Assembly (NCBI GenBank): GCA_016715465.1
Contig: JADKAA010000024.1
Span: forward strand, 868,001 to 932,000
Direction: 5' to 3'
From: Saprospiraceae bacterium
GTDB taxonomy: Bacteria > Bacteroidota > Bacteroidia > Chitinophagales > Saprospiraceae
Length of the DNA: 64,000 bases
Shown here: piece by piece, positions 19,807 through 28,424 of the stretch
Layout of the letters: the number at the start of each line of letters is the position of its first letter
Position numbering within the stretch: position 1 is the first letter of the stretch
Position numbers and translations under genes: made by a program
Notes under the pieces: model-generated
Seen by the model: the letters and a program-made list of their open reading frames with translations, nothing else
Databases searched by the model: none
What the model was told of the DNA's origin: nothing

Positions 19807-21896
19807 TTAGGCATGACTGGAATCAATGAGTAAATCAAGGATGCCAATGGCAGCATCTGCGATGACGGTGCCGGGGGCAAAATAGCTGCCACGCCGTGTT
19901 CAAATAAATGGGTATAGTCTTGTTCGGGAATGACGCCTCCCGATGACCATGATGTCATCCCTTCCAATGTCCTTTAAAGGCTTGAATGGTTTGTGGTACC
20001 AATGTTTTATGACCTGCAGCGAGCGGACTGATGCCCAGGATGTGGACATCGTTTTCAGCGGCTTGCCTTACGGCTTCTTCAGGTGACTGGAATAGCGGAC
20101 CGATGTCACATCAAAGCCCAGGTCAGCAAAACTGGTGGCAATGATCTTTGCACCGCGATCATGACCATCCTGACCCAGTTTGGCGATCAATATGCGTGGT
20201 CTTCTTCCTTCAATGGCCGCAAAACGGTCGGACAATGCATGCAGGCTTTTTGAAATTTTTCGTCCATCTTTATTTCTTTCGAATATACACCGGATATGGT
20301 TTGGTGTTGCGCTACATACCTGCCGTAAGCAACCTCCATGGCGTCACTGATTTCACCGAGTGTTGCCCTCGCTTCGGCAACCTCCACTGCCAGTTCCAGC
20401 AAGTTGCCCGTGTTGGTGAGGGCCGCATTGGTTATGGCCGGATAAGGGTCCGGCTTTCTCTTTGTTACGGCTTGCTTTAACGGCGTTTAGTTTTTCAATT
20501 TGTTTGTTTCTTACTTCTGAATTGTCTAGCTGGAGGATGGGTATTATGTCATCCTTTCCTTCGTTTTGAAATAATTTACCCCGGGGATTTTCCAGCCCTG
20601 AATCAATCCGGGCTTGTTTGCAGGCGGCTGCTTCTTCGATGCGCATCTTGGGAATACCTTTGCCAATGGCCTTGGCCATACCGCCGAAGGATTCAATTTC
20701 GGCAATGTGTTTTTTTGCTTTTTCGATGAGGTGTTGTGTAAGGTATTCAACCACATTTGAGCCGCCCCAGGGATCAACGGCATTGCATATTCCCGTTTCT
20801 TTTTGCAAAAACAGTTGTGTGTCACGGGCAAGTTTAGCTGAGAAATCAGTGGGCAGTGCGATGGCTTCATCCAATGAGTTGGTGTGAAGAGACTGTGTAC
20901 CTCCAAAAACCGCGGCCAGGGCTTCAATGGCGGTGCGCCCGATGTTGTTGTACACATCCTGTGCCGTAAGGCTGTAACCTGAAGTCTGGCAATGGGTGCG
21001 CAGGGCGAGTGTTTTTTCCTTTTTACATCCATGTTCAGTGAGCATTTCAGCCCATAAGAATCTGCCGGCGCGCATCTTGGCGATTTCCATGATAAAGTTC
21101 ATGCCAATACCCCAAAAGAAGGAAAATCTGCCCGCAAATTCATCGATGTTGAGTCCGGCTTTAATTCCCGTTTTCACATACTCAATTCCGTCGGCAAGGG
21201 TGTATGCCAATTCTAAATCGGCGGGTGCCCCCGCTTCATGCATGTGATAGCCGGAAATGGAAATGCTGTTGAACCGTGGCATATGGGCTGCGGTATAGGC
21301 GAATATATCGGCAATGATGCGCATACTGGCTTCCGGAGGATAAATATAGGTGTTTCGTACCATGAACTCCTTGAGGATGTCATTCTGGATCGTACCGCTG
21401 AGTTGGGCGGGACTTACGCCCTGTTCTTTGGCAGTTGCGATAAAAAAGGCGAGGACGGGAATTACCGCGCCATTCATGGTCATAGAAACAGACATTTCAT
21501 TGAGAGGAATGCCGTCAAAGAGAACTTTCATGTCCTCCACAGTGTCTATGGCAACACCAGCCATGCCGACATCTCCGCTCACCTGGGGGTGGTCGGAATC
21601 ATAACCCCGGTGCGTGGCCAGGTCAGAAGGCCACAGAAAGGCCTTTCTGTCCTGCGGCCAGATTTTTGCGGTAAAAAGCGTTACTTTCCTCAGCGGTTGA
21701 AAATCCGGCATACTGGCGGATGGTCCAGGACGGATTTTATACATTGATGCATAGGGCCTCTGATAAAAGGAGCGATGCCTGCTGCATGATAGGGGTGCAG
21801 GGGTTGTGAAGACCAGGGAATGTTGCCGGGATCGATGCCTTCTGGAAATTCGTGGCTCGCGGGCATGCTATCTACAGTTCTTCCGACTTTCATCAT
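19807..21896 (-). pseudogene. mutB: Methylmalonyl-CoA mutase, large subunit with B12 domain (frameshifted)
   Basis: Adenosylcobalamin-dependent interconversion of succinyl-CoA and methylmalonyl-CoA. The barrel domain is nearly whole in one frame (20353-21744): DLATHRGYDSDHPQVSGDVG, MTMNGAVIPVLAF, QNDILKEFMVRNTYIYPP, SISISGYHMHEAGA, RTHCQTSGYSLT, QSLHTNSLDEAIALPTDFSA. The C-terminal B12 domain has the cobalamin-binding DGHDRG motif at about 20150. Indels lie near 21700, 20370, 20190 and twice in 19860-20100. The N-terminus is about 30 residues shorter than usual, with stops directly upstream. No small subunit (mutA) is adjacent on the upstream side. Confidence 0.85.
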
Positions 21897-21973
21897 AGGT
21901 TAGAATAATGAACCAATTAGTAAACATTAAATTTAAGAATAATTCTCTTGTAAAGAGAAAACAATAGAACTTT

Positions 21974-22177
21974 TCAACCCTTTGCCATTCGCTTTCTTTG
22001 CTTTTTAGAGAAGAGATTTGACTTGCCCCGTTTGCTGCTAATGTTGCCATCATCGTCGATTTTGGCTCCGTATTTCTCTTCCAGACCGCAACCTTCTCCA
22101 GTTTTGCAGGACTGGATTGTCGGTAAAAGGAGGAGAAAAAGGCTGAAAACCATATAAACAGGGAGTTTCCGCTTCAT
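21974..22177 (-). CDS. Small lipoprotein
   Basis: 67 aa from the ATG at 22177. MKRKLPVYMVFSLFLLLLPTIQSCK is a lipoprotein signal with Cys directly after the hydrophobic core. The mature part is short, polar and very basic at the end (KKQRKRMAKG). A start at 22186 would add three residues. Family unknown; similar small basic lipoproteins occur in many Bacteroidota. Confidence 0.65.
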   Translation of the reverse strand: MKRKLPVYMVFSLFLLLLPTIQSCKTGEGCGLEEKYGAKIDDDGNISSKRGKSNLFSKKQRKRMAKG

Positions 22178-22360
22178 GAAATGCAATTTTTTTCAAAAAT
22201 AAATAAAAAAACGACTTTAGGGGCTAAAATACTGATTTACATACATTTTACATTTTTTTCAATATGTAATTACAGGGTCCAAAAGTGCCAAAAGTCCATA
22301 TTTTATGGGCAGTTTGAAATATTTTCGCCTTATGGTATTGTATAAGAAAATTATGTAATA

Positions 22361-22368
22361 TACATTTG
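22361..22368 (+). promoter_or_regulatory. Bacteroidota -7 element (HU gene), with -33 TTG
   Basis: TACATTTG fits TAnnTTTG. A TTG at 22338-22340, 20 bases upstream, fits the -33 element. The expected start site near 22375 leaves a leader of about 35 bases with no Shine-Dalgarno sequence. Confidence 0.7.
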
Positions 22369-22408
22369 CACCATAATAACATTACTTAATTTATTAAACC
22401 AAGTCACA

Positions 22409-22693
22409 ATGAACAAAGGAGATTTAATCGATGCAGTAGCAGGAGCTGCCGGCATTACCAAAGGACAAGCAGGAGATGCAGTGAATGCTGTATTTGAAGG
22501 TATTCAGAAAACCCTGAAGAAAGGAGACAAAGCTCAATTTGTTGGTTTCGGAACATTTTCTGTTTCAAAGAGAGCAGCAAGAGAAGGTAGAAATCCATCT
22601 ACAGGTAAGACCATCAAGATTGCAGCTAAAAATGTAGTAAAATTCAAAGCAGGTACTGCTTTCACCGGTCTTGTAAACAAGAAAGGAAAGTAA
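22409..22693 (+). CDS. HU family DNA-binding protein
   Basis: Histone-like nucleoid protein, 94 aa, a homodimer or heterodimer that bends DNA. The DNABII signature is visible at about 48-67: GFGTFSVSKRAAREGRNPSTG. The N-terminal helices (MNKGDLIDAVAGAAGITKG) and the end (FKAGTAFTGLVNKKGK) are complete. It has its own strong-looking promoter and a clear terminator, so it is a single-gene unit. Confidence 0.97.
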   Translation: MNKGDLIDAVAGAAGITKGQAGDAVNAVFEGIQKTLKKGDKAQFVGFGTFSVSKRAAREGRNPSTGKTIKIAAKNVVKFKAGTAFTGLVNKKGK

Positions 22694-22728
22694 TCAGAGC
22701 CTTAGCTTTAGATTTTAATGCTTAAAGT

Positions 22729-22764
22729 AAAAAGGCAAGCTGCGTCTGTAGTTTGCCTTTTTTG
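22729..22764 (+). terminator. Rho-independent terminator after HU
   Basis: Arms AAAAAGGCAA and TTGCCTTTTT pair around a 14-base loop and end in a T-run. It follows the HU stop by 36 bp. Confidence 0.9.
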
Positions 22765-22796
22765 TTTTTATTCATTGTGCAATTTTTAAATCAACC

Positions 22797-23636
22797 ATGG
22801 ACAGAATAAAAGACCTCCAAGCTATTGCCAGTCAGGTAAGGAGAGACATAGTAAGACAGGTGCATGCTTGTCAAAGCGGCCACCCTGGTGGCTCTTTGGG
22901 CTGCGCAGATTTTTTGACTGCGCTTTATTTTGAAGTCATGCAACACGACACCGCCTTTCAAATGCGTGGGTCAAATGAAGATGTTTTTTTTCTATCCAAC
23001 GGCCACATATCTCCGGTTTGGTATAGTGTACTGGCCCGAAGTGGGTATTTTCCCGTTTCGGAACTCGCCACATTCAGGCAGCTCAATACCCGTTTGCAGG
23101 GGCATCCCACCACACACGAAGGTTTGCCCGGCATCAGGGTAGCTTCTGGTTCGTTGGGTCAGGGGCTTTCGGTGGCGATAGGAATGGCACTCTCCAAAAA
23201 ACTGGACCGCGATGATAAGTTGGTCTATGTACTCACTGGTGATGGTGAGTTGCAGGAGGCAGGTTTGGGAAGCGATGATGTTTGCTGCCACCATAAAGTG
23301 GACAACCTGGTGGTGACGGTCGATGTCAATGGCAGGCAGATCGATGGAGATACAAATAGTGTACTTTCACTGGGCGACCTTGAAGCCAAGTGGCAGGCCT
23401 TTGGCTGGAAGGTCCTGCACATGCAGGGCAACGTAATGTCCAACGTAGTCAACCAGCTGCATGAGGCAAAAAACGCTACGCGTCAGGGGCTACCTGTGGT
23501 TATATTGATGAATACAGAAATGGGCTACCCGATAGATTTTATGGTAGGTTCTCACAAATGGCATGGCATTGCTCCCAATGATGAGCAGCTGGCCAGTGCC
23601 TTGTCTCAGTTAGCGGAGACTTTGGGCGATTATTGA
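22797..23636 (+). CDS. Transketolase, N-terminal subunit (hidden double frameshift)
   Basis: ThDP-binding half of a two-gene transketolase (pentose phosphate pathway), 279 aa. Visible: HACQSGHPGGSLGCADFLTAL (about 23-43), GHPTTHEGLPGIRVASGSLGQG in pieces, the GDGELQE motif and VDVNGRQIDGDT. Between the last two, the protein reads EAGLGSDDVCC where the family has EGxxWEAxxFAA. Reading the bases 23256-23290 one frame over gives QVWEAMMFAA exactly, so two bases are missing near 23257 and one near 23288. The frame is thus open but about 10 residues of the cofactor motif are wrong. The C-terminal subunit follows 21 bp later. Confidence 0.92.
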   Translation: MDRIKDLQAIASQVRRDIVRQVHACQSGHPGGSLGCADFLTALYFEVMQHDTAFQMRGSNEDVFFLSNGHISPVWYSVLARSGYFPVSELATFRQLNTRLQGHPTTHEGLPGIRVASGSLGQGLSVAIGMALSKKLDRDDKLVYVLTGDGELQEAGLGSDDVCCHHKVDNLVVTVDVNGRQIDGDTNSVLSLGDLEAKWQAFGWKVLHMQGNVMSNVVNQLHEAKNATRQGLPVVILMNTEMGYPIDFMVGSHKWHGIAPNDEQLASALSQLAETLGDY

Positions 23637-23657
23637 TCAATCATTTAAAAGAAAATT

Positions 23658-24611
23658 ATGTTATCAGCATACGAGAGTAAAGGGAAAAAGGCCACCCGCG
23701 ATGGCTTTGGAGATGGTTTATACGAAGCCGGTCAAAACAATGCCGATGTAGTGGCCTTGACCGCCGACTTGTTGGGATCTCTGAAGATGAACAAATTTGC
23801 AGATGCCTTTCCGGATCGTTTCATTCAGACCGGGATAGCGGAAGCCAATATGATGGGCATTGCGGCGGGACTGGCCACCGGAGGTAAAACCCCATTTACG
23901 GGTACCTTTGCAAATTTTTCTACCGGGCGGGTGTACGATCAGATCAGGCAGAGTATTGCCTATTCTCATAAAAATGTAAAAATTTGTGCCTCACACGCGG
24001 GGCTTACCCTGGGTGAGGATGGTGCAACCCATCAAATTCTCGAGGACATAGGTCTGATGAAAATGTTGCCGGGTATGACCGTTATCAATCCCTGTGATTA
24101 CAATCAAACCAAAGCTGCCACAATGGCCATTGCAGCGCATCACGGCCCGGTCTATTTGCGTTTTGGAAGGCCTACCTGGCCCATTTTTATGCCGGAAGGA
24201 GAATTTACCATCGGCAAGGGGGTGCTGATGAACGAGGGAACGGATGTTACCATTGTGGCCACAGGCCATTTGGTTTGGACTGCATTGGAAGCTGCCCGTC
24301 AGCTGGAAGCAGAAGGCATAAGTGTGCAACTCATCAACATTCATACCATCAAACCACTGGATCACGAAATCATACTGGACAGTGTATCCAAAACCGGTTG
24401 TCTTGTATCTTGCGAAGAACACCAGCGAAATGGAGGACTGGGAGACAGCATAGCCCAGCTTTTAGCCAGTAAACAGCCTGCTCCTATGGAATATGTAGCC
24501 GTAAATGATAGCTTTGGCGAAAGCGGAGAACCCGAAGCCCTGCTGATCAAGTACGGCCTTGGCAAAGACAACATCATTTCGGCCGCAAAAAAAGTGATGC
24601 AACGGGCGTAA
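23658..24611 (+). CDS. Transketolase, C-terminal subunit
   Basis: Pyrimidine-binding and C-terminal domains of transketolase, 317 aa. DGFGDGLYEAGQNNADVVAL, then DRFIQTGIAEANMMGIAAGL holds the conserved Glu that activates ThDP. After that come FTGTFANFSTGRVYDQIRQS, SHAGLTLGEDGATHQ, and the C-terminal regulatory domain from about residue 195 (VTIVATGHLVW). Intact. Forms a complex with the preceding gene product. Confidence 0.95.
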   Translation: MLSAYESKGKKATRDGFGDGLYEAGQNNADVVALTADLLGSLKMNKFADAFPDRFIQTGIAEANMMGIAAGLATGGKTPFTGTFANFSTGRVYDQIRQSIAYSHKNVKICASHAGLTLGEDGATHQILEDIGLMKMLPGMTVINPCDYNQTKAATMAIAAHHGPVYLRFGRPTWPIFMPEGEFTIGKGVLMNEGTDVTIVATGHLVWTALEAARQLEAEGISVQLINIHTIKPLDHEIILDSVSKTGCLVSCEEHQRNGGLGDSIAQLLASKQPAPMEYVAVNDSFGESGEPEALLIKYGLGKDNIISAAKKVMQRA

Positions 24612-24677
24612 TTTTTTTCAGCATGGATGGCAGCATTAAGGTTATGTTAATCTTTTTAAAGCACTGCCTGTTTTTTG

Positions 24678-24685
24678 TAATTTTG
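24678..24685 (+). promoter_or_regulatory. Possible -7 element ahead of the metal-efflux operon
   Basis: TAATTTTG fits TAnnTTTG and ends 5 bp before the ATG at 24691. If used, the transcript is leaderless or translation starts further in. Confidence 0.4.
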
Positions 24686-24690
24686 CTTTT

Positions 24691-25074
24691 ATGTTGAGAA
24701 ATTATGCAACGATTTTGTTGGTTCTTCATCTCATGGCATCCACGCCACTGGGTGAATTCATCCGTTTGCCTTTTCTCATTCATCACTGTTTTGTCCATTT
24801 TCAGGAAGATGGCAACATGGACTTTGTGGATTTCCTGAAAATGCATTACGCCAGTGGCCACTTAGTGGACGAAGATTTCCACAAAGACATGCAGCTGCCC
24901 TTCAAAGCATTTCATGTAACCGTTTATACGGTCGTCGGCAATCTTCATGAATTGGAAGTACTTAAGCCACTCATGATTCAAGCCATAAGCCGCCAATCCA
25001 AAACGACAACATTGGATGGTTTTCTTCCATCATCCTTTCATGCGCTCATTTGGCAACCTCCAAGGTTGGTATAA
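24691..25074 (+). CDS. Small His-rich secreted protein of metal-efflux loci
   Basis: 127 aa. The N-terminus is hydrophobic (LLVLHLMASTP) and signal-like. The mature part is unusually rich in His and acidic residues: LIHHCFVHF, LKMHYASGH, DEDFHKDMQLPFKAFHVT. The LPF...H...FLxMHY...DxDMxLPFK pattern resembles small uncharacterised proteins often encoded beside CzcA/CusA pumps in Bacteroidota. No enzyme motif. The gene is 185 bp upstream of the pump on the same strand. A periplasmic metal-binding or sensing role is inference only. Confidence 0.7.
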   Translation: MLRNYATILLVLHLMASTPLGEFIRLPFLIHHCFVHFQEDGNMDFVDFLKMHYASGHLVDEDFHKDMQLPFKAFHVTVYTVVGNLHELEVLKPLMIQAISRQSKTTTLDGFLPSSFHALIWQPPRLV

Positions 25075-25259
25075 TCTGTTTTATTTCTTATTTTAGTGCT
25101 CAATGAAATTAGTGGCGGTGAAGCAGGACAAACACTGGTCATGACTAAGCACAAATTGTGCTATTCATATTAGCTGGCAAACTTCATTTTGTACTATGAT
25201 GAAAATGGGAGGAACTTACTGTTGATTCTCCAGGATTATTATACCACAATACCACAAAT

Positions 25260-28200
25260 ATGTTAAATGCGATTATAAATTTTTCCATTAAGAATAAACT
25301 CATTATTGGCTTGCTCGTGCTGGCTATGATGGGTTACGGAGCATACCAGGCTACCAGACTTCCGATAGACGCAGTGCCTGATATTACAGACAATCAGGTG
25401 CAGGTCATCACGGCTGCACCCTCATTTGGGGCAGTGGATATTGAACGTTTGATAACCTTTCCCATTGAACAGGCCAACAACAACATCAATGGGCTAAAAG
25501 AAATCAGAAGCTTTTCGCGGTCTGGACTTTCTCTGGTCACGATTGTATTTGAAGACCATGTAGATATCTATTGGGCGAGGCAGCAGGTTGCAGAACGATT
25601 GCAGCAAATCCAGGGGGATATACCGGCAGACATCAAAATGCCGACACTGGGTCCGGTCTCCTCAGGACTCGGTGAAATCTATCAATATGTCATCAAACCC
25701 AAACCGGGTTATAAAGATAAATATGATGCTACGGAACTTCGTACGATTCAGGACTGGATCGTACGACGGCAGCTACTGGGGGTCAAGGGTGTAGCGGAGG
25801 TCAGTAGTTTTGGGGGAAAACTCAAACAATATGAAGTTGTGGTGAGTCCCGAAAAGCTGCAGGCACACGGACTTTCCATTCATGATGTGTTTGACGCGGT
25901 CTCCCGCAACAATCAAAATACGGGAGGTTCCTACATTGAAAAAAACTCAACGGTATTATTCATACGCAGCGAGGGACTGTTAAAGACCATTGCCGATGTA
26001 GAGACCATAGCCATAAAAGGCAAGGGTTTCGGTGTGGTGATGCTCAGGGATGTGGCCAGGGTAGTGACCTCCCACGCGACCCGTTATGGTGCCATGTGTT
26101 ATAATGACGAAGGAGAAGTGGCCGGGGCTGTAGTGATGATGCTCAAAGGTGCCAACAGCAGTGAAGTGATCAAAAGTGTAAAGTCGCGAATAGCCGAGAT
26201 CCAGGAATCTTTGCCCGATGGTGTAGTCATAGAGGCATTTCTGGATCGCACCAAGATGGTAAACAATGCGATTTCAACGGTGGAAACCAATTTGATGGAA
26301 GGCGCATTAATTGTCATTTTTGTACTCGTGTTGTTTTTAGGTAATATGCGGGCCGGCTTGCTGGTAGCATCGGTAATTCCGCTGGCCATGCTTTTTGCCA
26401 TCATATTGATGAATGCCTTTGGGGTGAGTGGCAACCTGATGAGCCTCGGGGCACTTGATTTCGGTCTCATCGTCGATGGGGCGGTCATCATTGTGGAGGC
26501 CGTAATGCACCAGTTGACCCACAGTAAACACTATAAAAATGTAGATCGACTTACCGGCCATCAAATGGACACCGAAGTGAAATTTGCCGCCGGCAAGATG
26601 ATGAACAGTGCGGTTTTTGGCCAGGTCATTATCCTCATCGTTTATCTGCCCATCTTTGCCCTGGAAGGCATCGAAGGAAAGATGTTTAAGCCCATGGCAC
26701 AGACAGTGACCTTTGCGCTCATCGGCGCCTTTTTACTTTCGCTCACGTACATACCCATGATGAGTACCCTGGTGCTGAGTAAGAAGATCAATCATACTCC
26801 TAATATATCGGACAGGGTAATGGTCAAGCTGGAATTACTTTTTCAGAGATCACTTGAATTTTTTATAAAGATACCCAGGATAGTCATCGCCGGTGTTTTG
26901 GTGTTGTTTGCTTCTGCGATTCTGGTGTTGACTCAGATGGGTGGCGAGTTCATCCCGGCGCTGGAAGAGGGAGACTTTGCAGTAGATACGAGGGTGCTCA
27001 CCGGCAGCAGTATTCAGACAACCATCGAAAGTACACAGGCAGCTGCAGGTGTTCTTTTGGCCAAATTTCCCGAGGTTGAAAAGGTTGTGACCAAAATTGG
27101 CAGTGGTGAGGTGCCGACAGATCCCATGCCCATGGAAGCCAGTGACATGATGGTCATTATGAAGGATAAAAAAACATGGACTTCTGCAAAAACATTTGAT
27201 GAAATGGCCAATAAAATGAGTGAAGCCCTGAGTGAGATTCCGGGAATAACCGCAGGATTTCAATACCCGGTGCAGATGCGTTTTAATGAACTGATGACCG
27301 GGGCGCGGCAGGATGTGGTCTGCAAGATATTTGGTGAAGACCTGGATACCCTGGCTGCATATGCGGCAAATTTAGGCAAACTGGTATCCGGGGTACAGGG
27401 CGCTCAGAATCTTTATGTTGAGGCTGTCACCGGCGTACCCCAAATCATCATCGATTATGACCGGGAGGCCATCGCCCGAAATCAACTCAATATTGAAGAT
27501 GTCAACAATATGGTAAACATGGCCTTTGCCGGCAAGGTTGCCGGACTGGTATATGAGGGTGAAAAGCGATTTGCCCTTGCGGTAAGAATTGAAGCATCAA
27601 AGCGGGAGGACCTTGAGCATGTGCGTTCATTACTCATTCCCACACCATTGGGAACCCAGCTTCCGCTGTCCCATCTTGCCAGCGTGGATATCAAAAGCGG
27701 ACCCAATCAGATTCAGCGGGAGGATGCCAAGAGGCGCATCGTAGTGGGTTTCAATGTTAGAGGGCGAGACGTGCAAAGCGTGGTGGGGGAGCTTAAAGGT
27801 AAAATTGAATCCCAGATTGACTTCCCTCCCGGGTATTTTGTGACTTATGGCGGTGCGTTTGAAAACCTGAATAAAGCAAAGAGCAGGCTGGCCATTGCAG
27901 TGCCTGTATCCTTACTTATGATCTTTGTACTTTTGTTTTTTGCATTTAACTCCATAAAGCAAGGTTTACTTATCTACTCATCCATTCCATTATCTGCCAT
28001 TGGGGGTATTTATTTTCTCGCGATTAGGGGGATGCCGTTTAGCATCAGTGCGGGTATTGGTTTTATTGCCCTTTTTGGGGTGGCGGTACTCAATGGCATT
28101 GTTTTGATTGCAGAATTTAACCGCTTAAAATCTGAGGGCTGGACTGACCTGAGACGCATTGTACTGATGGGCACCAAGGTAAGGCTGAGACCGGTGCTGA

Positions 28201-28424
28201 TGACGGCATTCGTGGCCTCTTTAGGATTTTTACCAATGGCACTCAGCAATGGTGCCGGTGCTGAGGTCCAGCGACCCTTGGCCACTGTAGTCATTGGCGG
28301 TTTACTGGTAGCTACCTTTCTTACCCTGATTGTGCTGCCGGTGTTGTATATCCTGTTTGAAAGCAAGGGAGGGGTAGCACCGGATGAAATAGATTTGGAT
28401 TACCATAAAAATGAAAAAAAATGA
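25260..28424 (+). CDS. czcA: CzcA/CusA family heavy-metal RND efflux pump
   Basis: Inner-membrane proton-driven metal exporter, 1054 aa, full length. N-terminal TM1 (residues 10-30), porter domain with SFGAVDIERLITFPIE, then TM4 with the HME signature LDFGLIVDGAVIIVEA (about 399-414), whose D400 and D407-type acids relay protons. The second half ends with TM blocks containing GFIALFGVAVLNGIVLIAEF. The DFGxxVDGA form is that of the Zn/Co/Cd/Ni (Czc/Cnr) group rather than the Cu/Ag group, so a divalent cation is the likely substrate. The stop overlaps the next start (ATGA). Confidence 0.95.
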   Translation: MLNAIINFSIKNKLIIGLLVLAMMGYGAYQATRLPIDAVPDITDNQVQVITAAPSFGAVDIERLITFPIEQANNNINGLKEIRSFSRSGLSLVTIVFEDHVDIYWARQQVAERLQQIQGDIPADIKMPTLGPVSSGLGEIYQYVIKPKPGYKDKYDATELRTIQDWIVRRQLLGVKGVAEVSSFGGKLKQYEVVVSPEKLQAHGLSIHDVFDAVSRNNQNTGGSYIEKNSTVLFIRSEGLLKTIADVETIAIKGKGFGVVMLRDVARVVTSHATRYGAMCYNDEGEVAGAVVMMLKGANSSEVIKSVKSRIAEIQESLPDGVVIEAFLDRTKMVNNAISTVETNLMEGALIVIFVLVLFLGNMRAGLLVASVIPLAMLFAIILMNAFGVSGNLMSLGALDFGLIVDGAVIIVEAVMHQLTHSKHYKNVDRLTGHQMDTEVKFAAGKMMNSAVFGQVIILIVYLPIFALEGIEGKMFKPMAQTVTFALIGAFLLSLTYIPMMSTLVLSKKINHTPNISDRVMVKLELLFQRSLEFFIKIPRIVIAGVLVLFASAILVLTQMGGEFIPALEEGDFAVDTRVLTGSSIQTTIESTQAAAGVLLAKFPEVEKVVTKIGSGEVPTDPMPMEASDMMVIMKDKKTWTSAKTFDEMANKMSEALSEIPGITAGFQYPVQMRFNELMTGARQDVVCKIFGEDLDTLAAYAANLGKLVSGVQGAQNLYVEAVTGVPQIIIDYDREAIARNQLNIEDVNNMVNMAFAGKVAGLVYEGEKRFALAVRIEASKREDLEHVRSLLIPTPLGTQLPLSHLASVDIKSGPNQIQREDAKRRIVVGFNVRGRDVQSVVGELKGKIESQIDFPPGYFVTYGGAFENLNKAKSRLAIAVPVSLLMIFVLLFFAFNSIKQGLLIYSSIPLSAIGGIYFLAIRGMPFSISAGIGFIALFGVAVLNGIVLIAEFNRLKSEGWTDLRRIVLMGTKVRLRPVLMTAFVASLGFLPMALSNGAGAEVQRPLATVVIGGLLVATFLTLIVLPVLYILFESKGGVAPDEIDLDYHKNEKK

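Noticed and set aside
21238..21747. 169-aa plus-strand ORF in methylmalonyl-CoA mutase
   Set aside because: Antisense to the conserved barrel domain; reads as the complement of known mutase codons.
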